Shown: positions 7,551-14,809 of the stretch, one piece after another
Position numbering within the stretch: position 1 is the stretch's first letter
How the letters are laid out: every line of letters starts with the position of its first letter
Source: a virus
Direction: 5' to 3' (one strand)
Virus record (IMG/VR): IMGVR_UViG_3300017958_001730
Coordinates: 1-22,419 of that record
DNA length: 22,419 bases
Position numbers and translations under genes: made by a program
Notes under the pieces: model-generated
Seen by the model: only the letters and a program-made list of their open reading frames with translations
What the model was told of the DNA's origin: nothing
The model's database searches: none

Positions 7551-8081
7551 ATGTCATATTATGAAAACGTCGACCTACCATCCTTTTTAAATTTGTATAC
7601 CCAGCTACAACAGCTAGATGTTGAATGGACTGGAAATCAAATTTGTATGAATGCTCCGCAAAATTTAACTTATGATACTACATTTGGAGTTGGCAGATTA
7701 TTAAAAGAGTACAAGTTTGGAGATAAGATAGGACAAAATGAAGTAATTAAATCTTTAAAGGACGGAAATTGGCATTTGTGCGATATATTTGTAGATACAC
7801 AATTTGAAGAATTATTTAATGCTGTTAAGTCTAGGTATAAAATAGGGAGGATACGTCTTATGAAATCGGCTCCTAATACTTGTTTAGCATGGCATCAAGA
7901 TCCTGTACCTAGACTACACTATCCTATCAAAACGCAGGAAGGCTGCTTAATGGTAATAGAAGACGAAGTAAGACACTTAGAACAAGATAAATGGTGTCTT
8001 ACACGCACTACACACGCTCATACAGCACTCAACGGCAGCAAAGAGGATCGTATACATATTGTTGCTGATATATTTCCATGA
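7551..8081 (+). CDS. Asp/Asn-beta-hydroxylase-like 2OG-Fe(II) dioxygenase
   Basis: The 176-aa protein has the iron triad of cupin-fold 2-oxoglutarate oxygenases. The HxD is His115-Q-Asp117 in CLAWHQDPV, and the distal His157 lies in HTALNGSKEDRIHIV, with Arg167 placed to bind 2-oxoglutarate. HxxxN followed six residues later by R-I-H is the pattern of the aspartyl/asparaginyl beta-hydroxylase family. Such enzymes hydroxylate peptide side chains or small molecules in the cytoplasm. The start follows AAGGAAA. The gene ends in an ATGA overlap with a methyltransferase. Its presence with a P450 and a halogenase gives the unit three different oxidative enzymes. Confidence 0.83.
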   Translation: MSYYENVDLPSFLNLYTQLQQLDVEWTGNQICMNAPQNLTYDTTFGVGRLLKEYKFGDKIGQNEVIKSLKDGNWHLCDIFVDTQFEELFNAVKSRYKIGRIRLMKSAPNTCLAWHQDPVPRLHYPIKTQEGCLMVIEDEVRHLEQDKWCLTRTTHAHTALNGSKEDRIHIVADIFP

Positions 8082-8677
8082 TATTTAGAAAAACTAATAC
8101 ATTTTCAATTTTTGATCAATTTGTAGATGACTACAATGGCAAAACAATATTAGACTTCGGAGGTAACAGAGGTAATCTTATCGCTTCTAGCGAGGGTAAA
8201 ATAAGTCAGGAAAACTATACTTGTTTAGATATAAGTAAACAAGCTCTTAGTGTTTTGCACAAGGATTTTCCTCTGGTCAAAAGTATTCATTGGAATAAAT
8301 ACCATTCTTACTATAATCCTACAGGAAATATAAAAGAACCATTTCCTAAATTACAATTTTATGATATCGTATTTGCAAATAGTGTGTTTACACATCTAAC
8401 TCTAAAAGAAACACTATATTGCTTAGAGCAAATTACACAATATACTAATAGAATAGCTTTTACTTATATAGATCCTAGTAACAATCAATTTTTAAAAAAA
8501 TTCAATGAAAAGTATTGTAAATTGTCATTTGATAATACCGATGAATCATATACAAACGACGAAAATGGAATATTTTGGAGTGCATTTAAGACAGAATATT
8601 TACTACATTTATTACCGCATACTAATATTAAACATGGCAGTACTAATTGGTTTAACTTTATCGACATCACAATTTAG
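8078..8677 (+). CDS. Class I SAM-dependent methyltransferase
   Basis: This 199-aa protein has clear methyltransferase motifs: motif I ILDFGGNRGNL (24-34), an acidic end of strand two CLDIS (49-53, Asp51), and motif IV-like YDIVFANSVFTHL (95-107), the layout of methyltransferase_11/25-type small-molecule enzymes. A strand RIAFTYIDP follows near 132. The start overlaps the oxygenase stop (ATGA), with no separate ribosome site, so translation is likely coupled. It is the last gene of the run that begins with the P450, and its stop codon lies inside a perfect hairpin. Substrate unknown; a tailoring step on the cluster product is the simplest reading. Confidence 0.85.
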   Translation: MIFRKTNTFSIFDQFVDDYNGKTILDFGGNRGNLIASSEGKISQENYTCLDISKQALSVLHKDFPLVKSIHWNKYHSYYNPTGNIKEPFPKLQFYDIVFANSVFTHLTLKETLYCLEQITQYTNRIAFTYIDPSNNQFLKKFNEKYCKLSFDNTDESYTNDENGIFWSAFKTEYLLHLLPHTNIKHGSTNWFNFIDITI

Positions 8678-8696
8678 TTATGTATCATAACTAAAT
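8672..8696 (+). other. Perfect 11-bp inverted repeat with 3-base loop
   Basis: ATTTAGTTATG (8672-8682) and CATAACTAAAT (8686-8696) are exact inverted copies around TAT. The left arm contains the stop codon of the methyltransferase. No T-run follows on the plus strand, so it is not a standard intrinsic terminator; it could be an RNA 3'-end stabiliser, a weak terminator or a protein-binding palindrome next to the late promoter that begins two bases later. Confidence 0.7.
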
Positions 8697-8697
8697 G

Positions 8698-8705
8698 AAT
8701 AAATA
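8698..8705 (+). promoter_or_regulatory. T4-like late promoter motif AATAAATA
   Basis: AATAAATA followed by TAAAG lies 24 bases before the first DUF6356-like gene, which also has a strong AAGGAG ribosome site. It matches the NATAAATA late motif seen upstream of other genes in this window and probably gives the two small membrane-protein genes their own late transcript. Confidence 0.6.
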
Positions 8706-8728
8706 TAAAGTATAAAAAGGAGATTACA

Positions 8729-8947
8729 ATGACAACACTTACAGCACATCTTCATAAAGAAGGAGCAGGCGGCAATTATTTCGGACATTTAAAAATAGGG
8801 CTTAATATGATCATATGGTCTGCCGCAGTATTTGTTACAAGCACAATTCACGGAATTTTTCCGTTTTTATTAAACGATTCATCTATGTATTGTGCAAAAA
8901 AACTAGCAAGTTTAGTAGAGCAAACATTTAGTCATCACGAGGCGTAA
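8729..8947 (+). CDS. DUF6356-like small membrane protein (first of a pair)
   Basis: This 72-aa protein has the DUF6356 pattern: an aromatic-His motif (GNYFGHLKIGLNM, residues 15-27), a hydrophobic helix, then an IHGIFPFLL block (residues 40-48) and an amphipathic tail. One transmembrane segment (about 26-48) is likely. The start follows AAAAAGGAGATTACA, a strong ribosome site. The function of DUF6356 proteins is not known to me; they are small and single-pass. The downstream gene encodes a diverged copy of the same design two bases later. A role at the host membrane during late infection is inference from the promoter. Confidence 0.75.
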   Translation: MTTLTAHLHKEGAGGNYFGHLKIGLNMIIWSAAVFVTSTIHGIFPFLLNDSSMYCAKKLASLVEQTFSHHEA

Positions 8948-8948
8948 A

Positions 8949-9221
8949 ATGAAGTTTGGAGATTTAGGCAAGTATGGATGGTTAGTGAACACTGAACATC
9001 TTAGAGAAGTCCGTAGTGGCTATTTTAAGCATATGTGGTATGCGATTAAAATTTCCTCTTGGGGATTACTTAATCCTATTACAGGTTATATTCATGCCTT
9101 TTTTCCGTTTTTATTTCCAAATACGCCGCATAGGATAGCAATGCGTACTGTTGAGATGGCCGAGGAAATGATAGCAGAATTAAAAGCTACAATTGAAGCA
9201 GAAGACGCTGCAAAGAAGTAG
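8949..9221 (+). CDS. DUF6356-like small membrane protein (second of a pair)
   Basis: The 90-aa protein repeats the architecture of its neighbour: SGYFKHMWYAIKISSW aligns with the YFGHLKIGLNM block, and IHAFFPFLF aligns with IHGIFPFLL. It has an added N-terminal MKFGDLGKYGWL extension and a longer charged C-terminal helix (EMAEEMIAELKATIEAEDAAKK), so it is a paralogue that has diverged rather than a recent duplicate. It starts two bases after the upstream stop and ends 19 bases before the bidirectional terminator. Function unknown. Confidence 0.72.
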   Translation: MKFGDLGKYGWLVNTEHLREVRSGYFKHMWYAIKISSWGLLNPITGYIHAFFPFLFPNTPHRIAMRTVEMAEEMIAELKATIEAEDAAKK

Positions 9222-9240
9222 GCAAAAAAAATTTAGTCAT

Positions 9241-9267
9241 AAAAAAACGCCCGTTGGGCGTTTTTTT
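9241..9267. terminator. Bidirectional rho-independent terminator
   Basis: A perfect inverted repeat AAAAAAACGCCC / GGGCGTTTTTTT with loop GTT. The CGCCC/GGGCG stem is flanked by seven A on one side and seven T on the other, so it can act in both directions. It lies between the convergent ends of the DUF6356 pair and the tail-fibre gene. Confidence 0.92.
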
Positions 9268-9277
9268 ATCTTATGTA

Positions 9278-10744
9278 TTAATATAAGTCTATCCATCCTG
9301 CTGTGGAGTTTGAGACGCCGCCGCCGGCTAAACCTGTGTCACTTACATAGCCTACAAATTTTTGAGTATCTTGTAAAAACGCAAGCATTCCTTCTACAGG
9401 CGATGTTATTGCAGCATCACGTGTTGCTGCATCTGCATAAACGCCAGGTTTAATTGCACCTTGAACGTCTAGTGTTGCTGTAGGATTAATTGTGCCTATA
9501 CCAAATTGTTGATCTTTCCATGAGTAGTAGTTTGCACCATTCGCAAAATCGGCAGTTGAAGTTGATGCAACAAGTATTGCATTTTCTCTTGCTTGGATAA
9601 TACCTGTAATTAATTGACCATTTACATCATCACGTGTAAATCTAATCATTCCATATGTTAAAGCTGTATTACCACTTAGATCTGCTTCGCTTGTTCTAAT
9701 AAAGTCTAATTGACTTCTTTCGTTGACTGCGTCAATTTTGATGACGCTTTGACTTGCATTTTCATTGTTACCAAATGTTACAATGTTTGTTGAAGATTGG
9801 TATGTAGGTGCTTTGATTGTGCCAGCAGTTCCGTCGATAATCATATCACTATCATCTGCAAATACAGAGCCAACAACATCACCGTAAAGTGTTGCAGTAT
9901 CATGATTTAGTATGACATTCAGATCTGGACCAACGACTGTTCCGCGTATGGGACCATCTACACTACCAATAAATGTAGGAGTAGCACCGCCTTGAATTAT
10001 GACTTGGCCGTTTTCGCCGCGCCTCAAATCACCAGTAAAGTTATCTAGTACTGTATATGTATCTGTAGGATCTCTAACGTCTACCATTGCTGCTTTAGTA
10101 AACTCATCAATCATTAAGTTTCCTAAGCCATCATAAAGGCTACCGTAAAAATCACCTCTATGTGTATTTGTAACAGGATCGACAATAATTGTGCTGTCAT
10201 TGCCTGCAATAGTTAGTGTATGTGTTTGTTCTTGCGATAAAATACGATCTGTAAGGGATGTTGCAGGAGTATTTGCCCATGCTGTACCGTCATAGTACAT
10301 AATATCAAAGTTTTTTGGATTATCTAAAACTACGCCTGTTATATCGTCGATTGTAGTTAATGAATTGATTTTATTTGCAAGTGAATCAATACGTATGTTT
10401 TTCCAATTTAAACCGTCATAAGAAATGATATCAAAGTTTTCTGAGTTTGAGACACTAAGATCTGTTAGGTCATCTAGTTCTAACGCAGACTGTCTATTGT
10501 TCCATTCGTTAGTTAATGAGTTGTAAACAAGGACATCGCCGTCTTGCAAACCTGCTATGTCAGTATCAAGTAATCCTGCTACTGTGTTAGAAACTTCTCC
10601 AGATGCTGCAATAAGTATGCCACCTAACGTGGATCCGTCACCCACATAAAGTGATTTTGTATCTGTAGCATAAATTAATTCGCCTTCTAACGGCGTTATT
10701 AGCTGACGTTCTGCATCAGTTCCACGTCTTAAACGTAATGCCAT
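9278..10744 (-). CDS. Tail-fibre-like structural protein with Mtd-like N-terminus
   Basis: The 488-aa protein starts with LRLRRGTDAERQLITPLEGE and ATDTKSLYVGDGST (residues 3-39), the pattern of the Mtd/hyaluronidase-type N-terminal domain (RRGT...EGEl...DT..l.vGDG) common in phage fibres and appendages. Three diverged modules follow at about 66-84, 101-124 and 142-167 (DGDVLVYN..TNEW, NFDIISYDGLNW, NFDIMYYDGTAW). The middle is Gly/Asp/Thr-rich and beta-helix-like. The end carries GIGTINPTATLDVQGAIKPG followed by a short domain ending GWIDLY, as seen in other phage fibres. It is preceded by a late promoter and an AGGAG site, fitting a virion part. The exact place in the virion is unknown. Confidence 0.8.
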   Translation of the reverse strand: MALRLRRGTDAERQLITPLEGELIYATDTKSLYVGDGSTLGGILIAASGEVSNTVAGLLDTDIAGLQDGDVLVYNSLTNEWNNRQSALELDDLTDLSVSNSENFDIISYDGLNWKNIRIDSLANKINSLTTIDDITGVVLDNPKNFDIMYYDGTAWANTPATSLTDRILSQEQTHTLTIAGNDSTIIVDPVTNTHRGDFYGSLYDGLGNLMIDEFTKAAMVDVRDPTDTYTVLDNFTGDLRRGENGQVIIQGGATPTFIGSVDGPIRGTVVGPDLNVILNHDTATLYGDVVGSVFADDSDMIIDGTAGTIKAPTYQSSTNIVTFGNNENASQSVIKIDAVNERSQLDFIRTSEADLSGNTALTYGMIRFTRDDVNGQLITGIIQARENAILVASTSTADFANGANYYSWKDQQFGIGTINPTATLDVQGAIKPGVYADAATRDAAITSPVEGMLAFLQDTQKFVGYVSDTGLAGGGVSNSTAGWIDLY

Positions 10745-10774
10745 TCTATTACTCCTGAACTCTGTTGTTAAATA

Positions 10775-10782
10775 TATTTATC
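10775..10782 (-). promoter_or_regulatory. T4-like late promoter motif GATAAATA
   Basis: Read on the minus strand, GATAAATA followed by TATTTAAC lies about 30 bases before the tail-fibre start. It matches NATAAATA and fits late expression of a structural gene, which supports reading the same motif elsewhere in the window as a late promoter. Confidence 0.65.
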
Positions 10783-10796
10783 TAATTCAGGTGATA

Positions 10797-11093
10797 TTAT
10801 TTTCTTTTTTTTATAAATGATCGCACTTGCGATTTTACATCTTTAACAACTCTTTCCGAGTCAATTTTGAAGTCAACTTTTACAATTGCATCATCATATT
10901 CTTCAAAAAAAGCATTCAATGATTCTTCGGCATCATCAAATTCGGGACCTTTAATATCAATTTCCCATACATCACCGTTATCGAAATATACAACCGCAGA
11001 ATTTAGATATTCAATAGGCACAGCTTTTATTTCTATATCTTCGAAAACTTCTGGCCAATGGTTGATAATTTCTTGCGGGAGCTTATCAGGCAC
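10797..11093 (-). CDS. Conserved phage protein, 98 aa
   Basis: I recognise the style of this protein from T4-like marine phages but not its function. It has LPQEIINHWPEVFEDIEIKA (5-24), then a VYFDNGDVWEIDIKG strand region, an acidic middle (DDAEESLNAFFEEYDD) and a basic tail (SFIKKRK). It looks like a small soluble alpha/beta protein with no transmembrane segment. The start overlaps the end of the upstream 191-aa gene by eight bases, so the two are probably translated together. It is followed by the late promoter of the tail-fibre gene. Confidence 0.75.
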   Translation of the reverse strand: MPDKLPQEIINHWPEVFEDIEIKAVPIEYLNSAVVYFDNGDVWEIDIKGPEFDDAEESLNAFFEEYDDAIVKVDFKIDSERVVKDVKSQVRSFIKKRK

Positions 11094-11661
11094 TTTCTGG
11101 AGACTTCGCTTTGGATGCTTTTTTCTTAGTAGGCACTAATTCTTCTGCTTGTTCTCTAAGAGCCTTTGCTTCTTTGAATAGTGCATCTGCTTGCGAACGA
11201 TATTGAGCAGCCAAGTCTTCATTAGATAAAACAGTATCATCAGAAACCTCTGCTACTACGTTAGCAGTTTCACCTGTAGCAGGTTTCGGCGCCAACTCTG
11301 CTACTGTAACACCTTCTTGCTCTGCAATAATTTGATTAAGTTCTGCAAGATTAATAACACTTTTGGTAGTAGGAGTCATTTCAATTTGCTTAGTTTCTAG
11401 TTTCACCATTTTACCTGTTCTGTGAAAACTTGCAAGCATATTTCTACCATCTGGTAGTGTTGTTCTTGCCATTGCATCAGCTAAATGAGTGCTGTCTTGG
11501 CCCGAAGCTGATTCTACTACTTTCATTAGTGCATCGTGATCTTCGGCATTTAGATTTTCTGTTGTAACTATTACGCAATTTTCTGGCTCGTTAGGTACAA
11601 CTCTGTATGCTACAATTACTTTACGACCGTTCGTAATTAATCTTCCTACATGTTTTAACAT
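11086..11661 (-). CDS. Conserved phage protein with coiled-coil C-terminus, 191 aa
   Basis: The first 75 residues form a compact domain (LKHVGRLITNGRKVIVAYRV, then CVIVTTENL), followed by a Ser/Thr-containing middle with LPDGRNMLASFHRTGKM. The C-terminal third is low-complexity and helical (AAQYRSQADALFKEAKALRE), ending in a Lys-rich tail (KKKASKAK). Long helix plus basic tail suggests a scaffold, nucleic-acid-binding or oligomer role, but this is inference. The start follows a perfect AAGGAG that overlaps the stop codon of the preceding 78-aa gene. No catalytic motif was seen. Confidence 0.8.
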   Translation of the reverse strand: MLKHVGRLITNGRKVIVAYRVVPNEPENCVIVTTENLNAEDHDALMKVVESASGQDSTHLADAMARTTLPDGRNMLASFHRTGKMVKLETKQIEMTPTTKSVINLAELNQIIAEQEGVTVAELAPKPATGETANVVAEVSDDTVLSNEDLAAQYRSQADALFKEAKALREQAEELVPTKKKASKAKSPESA

Positions 11662-11670
11662 TTTATCTCC

Positions 11671-11907
11671 TTAGGCAGCAGGTGCCTGTTGCTGTTGTGA
11701 TGCTACAGCAGTTAGGAATGTATCTAGTTTTTGATACGTTTGGCCTACTGCAACCATTTCATTTGGCTTAAATGCGCCACGCTGGCTTGCAACATCAATA
11801 ATACTTTTTAACGCTTGTAAATCATTTACTGTTAAGTCTGGTGATGTAGAAGCAGGTGCTTCTTGTGTACCTTCGTTAACTGCTTGAGTTTCTACTTCGT
11901 CGCTCAT
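11671..11907 (-). CDS. Conserved small phage protein, 78 aa
   Basis: A small acidic protein with a disordered N-terminus (Glu, Thr, Pro, Ser rich) and a helical core LTVNDLQALKSIIDVASQRG (25-44), then KPNEMVAVGQTYQKLDTFL, and a Gln/Ala-rich end. I recall similar small proteins in T4-like marine phages; no function is known to me. A strong AGGAG ribosome site precedes the ATG, and a TACGTATATAT element plus an imperfect late-promoter-like ACTAAATA lies just upstream. Its stop overlaps the ribosome site of the 191-aa gene. Confidence 0.8.
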   Translation of the reverse strand: MSDEVETQAVNEGTQEAPASTSPDLTVNDLQALKSIIDVASQRGAFKPNEMVAVGQTYQKLDTFLTAVASQQQQAPAA

Positions 11908-11941
11908 ACTTTTATCTCCTATATAGTATATATACGTAGTT

Positions 11942-11949
11942 TATTTAGT
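11942..11949 (-). promoter_or_regulatory. Late-promoter-like ACTAAATA with TACGTATATAT element
   Basis: On the minus strand ACTAAATA (one mismatch to NATAAATA) overlaps the end of the 93-aa gene and is followed by TACGTATATAT at 11928-11938, an element also present beside the late motifs at 1616 and 18178. It may drive the 78-aa and 191-aa genes. Confidence 0.4.
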
Positions 11950-12226
11950 TGTACTTTAAATGTGGACAAGCTAACATGAAATAACTCATTTCCTTGTTAT
12001 CTTCAAATCCAACAGATATACAAATACCTTTTTCTTTTTTAGAATTTACCGTAAGGCGTTTGCCTACGTAAAATCTCTTTTTACAATTTTTATTGATCCA
12101 TTTTATTAAAGATCCTTCTAGATTATATGTAGAAGGTATATCTACATATTCAAAATGCGGCGGAGCCACATCTAACCTTCTGATCCTTAATACATCTAAT
12201 GGATTGATAGTTTTATTTTTTATCAT
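11945..12226 (-). CDS. Unknown 93-aa protein
   Basis: I do not recognise a family. The protein is basic and Lys-rich, with IDPLD-type turns at the start (INPLDVLRIRRLDVAPPHFE), a KWINKNCKKRFYVGKRLTVN strand region and a Cys-containing end ACPHLKYN. No transmembrane segment is seen. The start overlaps the stop of the VWA/peptidase gene by four bases (ATGA), so translation is probably coupled to it. This makes an accessory role to the MoxR/VWA pair possible but unproven. Confidence 0.7.
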   Translation of the reverse strand: MIKNKTINPLDVLRIRRLDVAPPHFEYVDIPSTYNLEGSLIKWINKNCKKRFYVGKRLTVNSKKEKGICISVGFEDNKEMSYFMLACPHLKYN

Positions 12227-13566
12227 GCCGCTTCGTCGTAATGGACACTAGTGCCAAATGGTGATTGCAAATTTTTATCTGCGTTAGAATGAATTACGAA
12301 AACAGTTTCACAGTAATCTGGATCACCCCAGCTATCCCAAGCATAACCGTCTGTAAACATAATTAATTTTTTAGGTTGGATATCATTTTCTTTCATATAA
12401 GTCCAATTAACCATAAAGTCAGTGCCACCACCACCATACACTTCGTAGTCTGTCAAATCCTCACCACCATCTGCTGTAAAGTCTTGCTCGTTATATACAG
12501 CAGTATCAAAACACCACAATTTGATTTTGTAGTCTTTGTACTGATCCATAATACCTTTGACTTCGCTAAGGAATATTTTTGCTTGTGCACTACCAATAGA
12601 GCCTGACATATCAATGCATACACATACATCAATTGTTTCGTCAAAGTTCATACCTGGAAGAACTGCTCCAGTATGCCAGCCTTTGCGTGAAGGACGCATA
12701 AATGTATAATCACTTTTAATTATTGATTGAATTTGTTGTTGCAGGATTTCTCGCCAATTCATTTTAGGCTCAGTGAGCTCTTGAATCATGCGTTGAACAC
12801 CTGCTGGAGTATTACCTGCGCCGGCTGCCTGTGCACTAGACAAAACGTTTTCTTTTATTTCGTCTTTGATCTTTTTAAGTTCTTCTTTAGAATACTTTGG
12901 TCTTTTGCTACTAGTGCCGTGACCATTTGAGTCTTTATCCTCGCCGTTGTCACCATCAGCTTCCCCATCTGCATCTTCTGAATCAAGATGCTCGTCTAGC
13001 ATTTCACCTTCTTTGTCTAATTGATCAAGAAGTTCTTGTAACTCTTTTCCAGCTTCTTTAGCTTGCTCAAACAGTTTATCGTAAATTTCTTCTGACGTGT
13101 CTGCATCGTATTTAAAGTCTTGAAAGCAGTCTACAATGCTAGGCTTTTCGCCAATACGATCTCTTACAAGTAAGTTATTAACTTTGTAGTCTGCGGCAAT
13201 ATTGTAGAGCATAGGATTACGATCACCGCGACGTTCTAAGTGATCAAAAACCATATGTAATATTTCATGTGCAATAACAAATTCAATTTCTTTGTTTGTC
13301 ATTGCATTAAAGAACTGGGTGTTGTAGTAAAGGTTACGACCGTCTACTGCGGCAGTAGGTAACCAATCGTCTGCTGCCAGTATTTGCAAACGTGTAGCCA
13401 TATTACCAAAAAACGGATGCCTAAGTAGCAAACCTACTCGTGCAACAATAATGCGGTCATAAACTTCAACACGCATTTCTTCTAATTGTTCTGGAGTGAT
13501 ATTGGGATCAGGTTGCCAGTTTTTTAGTTTACTAGCAGTTTTTTCTGTAGACATTTGCAGTACCAT
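12223..13566 (-). CDS. VWA/metallopeptidase-like protein (DUF2201 type), MoxR partner
   Basis: This 447-aa protein joins two domains. The N-terminal part (about 30-165) holds a zinc-site HEILH (His100, Glu101, His104) in the context EFVIAHEILHMVFDHLERR. A long acidic linker (about 185-215) and a basic helix follow. The C-terminal von Willebrand A domain has the MIDAS residues DMSGS (Asp319, Ser321, Ser323), GGGTDF (379-384) and FTDG (404-407). This is the DUF2201-like pattern that pairs with MoxR AAA ATPases as CobS/CobT-like chaperone systems that insert metals or remodel complexes. Start at 13566 follows GAGGGTAAA; a later ATG at 13554 (MSTEKT) is possible. A consensus sigma70 promoter lies upstream. 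The target in the phage cycle is unknown. Confidence 0.88.
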   Translation of the reverse strand: MVLQMSTEKTASKLKNWQPDPNITPEQLEEMRVEVYDRIIVARVGLLLRHPFFGNMATRLQILAADDWLPTAAVDGRNLYYNTQFFNAMTNKEIEFVIAHEILHMVFDHLERRGDRNPMLYNIAADYKVNNLLVRDRIGEKPSIVDCFQDFKYDADTSEEIYDKLFEQAKEAGKELQELLDQLDKEGEMLDEHLDSEDADGEADGDNGEDKDSNGHGTSSKRPKYSKEELKKIKDEIKENVLSSAQAAGAGNTPAGVQRMIQELTEPKMNWREILQQQIQSIIKSDYTFMRPSRKGWHTGAVLPGMNFDETIDVCVCIDMSGSIGSAQAKIFLSEVKGIMDQYKDYKIKLWCFDTAVYNEQDFTADGGEDLTDYEVYGGGGTDFMVNWTYMKENDIQPKKLIMFTDGYAWDSWGDPDYCETVFVIHSNADKNLQSPFGTSVHYDEAA

Positions 13567-13599
13567 TTTACCCTCTACTTTGCTATTTTCTATACATAT

Positions 13600-13628
13600 A
13601 GTATAACACTATTTAATAGGATTGTCAA
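13600..13628 (-). promoter_or_regulatory. Consensus sigma70-type promoter
   Basis: On the minus strand TTGACA (13623-13628), a 17-base spacer and TATACT (13600-13605) form a near-perfect sigma70 promoter, 34 bases before the VWA/peptidase start. It lies just after the terminator that ends the MoxR gene, so the two partners are separately transcribed, probably early by host RNA polymerase. Confidence 0.85.
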
Positions 13629-13638
13629 CCAGAAAAAT

Positions 13639-13668
13639 AAAGAACGGGCTCAAAAGAACCCGTTCTTT
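13639..13668 (-). terminator. Rho-independent terminator after the MoxR gene
   Basis: AAAGAACGGGCTC / GAACCCGTTCTTT with an AAAA loop (one mismatch in the stem) lies seven bases past the MoxR stop. Read on the minus strand the stem is followed by TTATTTTTCT, a suitable T-rich tail. Confidence 0.88.
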
Positions 13669-13674
13669 TCAACA

Positions 13675-14760
13675 TTATGCCGCTTGAGCAGCCTTAATGT
13701 ACTTACCATAACGATCGTGGAACTCATCAAAGCATTCTACTTCGTCAGGGTCAATGGGCAATGCATACTGTGTTAGTGCGAGCTTAATGCCCATTACAAC
13801 TAGCTCAGTATCAAAATTGTCCATTGCAAATCGCAGGAAGTTGTTAACTTTCTCGTCAAACTTCTTGTCGCCTTTGTTATCAGCTTCTTTCAGTTCGTAG
13901 CACAAAGATACAGTTAAGGAATACATAGCACTGATTTCTTGTGACTGTATCTCTTTAACTTTTCCTGCAAGAATATCAGTTGGGTTAGGCATGCTCGACG
14001 CAACCTTGCGGTGAGCCATAAATTTGACAGCCAAACCTTCGCCAACTGCACCACTAACTAAATCAGTAGTAGTGTTTTCGTCAATGTCGTCTTCAAGCAA
14101 TTCGCTTACAAACGACCATGTACGAGGTGTTGCAAAAGAACGTGAAGGGGACTTTGGATCAAAGTCATACAAGTCCTTTTTGCTAAATTGTAAGAAACCT
14201 ACAACGTCCTGATGTATTTTGTTATCTACAGCCCACTCAAACCAGTCATCAAATGACACAACCATTTCTAAGTGAATAAAGCGGTTAGCCAGCGGAGCAG
14301 GCATACGATATGTAACACCCTTATCTGCGTCGCGATTGCCTGCCGCAACAATAAGCACATTGTCAGGCAGTTTGTAGGTACCAACCTTACGGTTAAGAAT
14401 AAGTTGATAAGCCGCTGCCTGTACAGCAGGTGCCGCAGAGTTCATTTCGTCTAAGAAAAGAACAATGTTATCATACTGTGCCGCAAACTCATCTGACGGT
14501 AGTTCACTTGGAGGAGCCCAAGCCATTGTACCTGCATTGCTATCAAAAAACGGAATGCCTTTGATATCAGTAGGTTCCCATAGACTCAAACGAACATCGA
14601 TCAAATGTGAATTTGGAAGTCCATCTGTAATTTGCTTTACAATATCGGACTTACCAATACCTGGAGGTCCCCAAAGGAAGATAGGACGCTTCTTTTTAAG
14701 AGCATGTCTAATGCTTGCTTTTGCGCTGTTTGGTGTTACTGTACGAGTTGCAGTATCCAT
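13675..14760 (-). CDS. cobS: MoxR/CobS-like AAA+ ATPase
   Basis: The 361-aa protein has a complete AAA+ core: Walker A GPPGIGKS (31-38), Walker B LFLDEM (101-106), sensor 1 AAGNRD (139-144) and the arginine-finger region PLANRF (156-161). The EPTDIKGIP block (62-70) is typical of MoxR-type ATPases. Marine T4-like phages often carry this gene, annotated cobS for its likeness to a cobaltochelatase subunit. The downstream VWA/peptidase gene would be its CobT-like partner, so the pair could remodel or metallate a protein complex; a direct part in cobalamin synthesis is not shown. The gene looks GC-richer than its neighbours. It has its own sigma70-type promoter, an AGAGGGA ribosome site, and a terminator after it. 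Confidence 0.9.
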   Translation of the reverse strand: MDTATRTVTPNSAKASIRHALKKKRPIFLWGPPGIGKSDIVKQITDGLPNSHLIDVRLSLWEPTDIKGIPFFDSNAGTMAWAPPSELPSDEFAAQYDNIVLFLDEMNSAAPAVQAAAYQLILNRKVGTYKLPDNVLIVAAGNRDADKGVTYRMPAPLANRFIHLEMVVSFDDWFEWAVDNKIHQDVVGFLQFSKKDLYDFDPKSPSRSFATPRTWSFVSELLEDDIDENTTTDLVSGAVGEGLAVKFMAHRKVASSMPNPTDILAGKVKEIQSQEISAMYSLTVSLCYELKEADNKGDKKFDEKVNNFLRFAMDNFDTELVVMGIKLALTQYALPIDPDEVECFDEFHDRYGKYIKAAQAA

Positions 14761-14809
14761 GAAAGTATTCCCTCTTGTGTTATCAGTGCTAATTTCTAAC
14801 TATGTATAT

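Noticed and set aside
10753-10790. CCTGAA / TTCAGG inverted pair before the tail-fibre gene
   Set aside because: Only six bases with a 26-base gap, and one arm lies upstream of the late promoter, so it would not be in the transcript.
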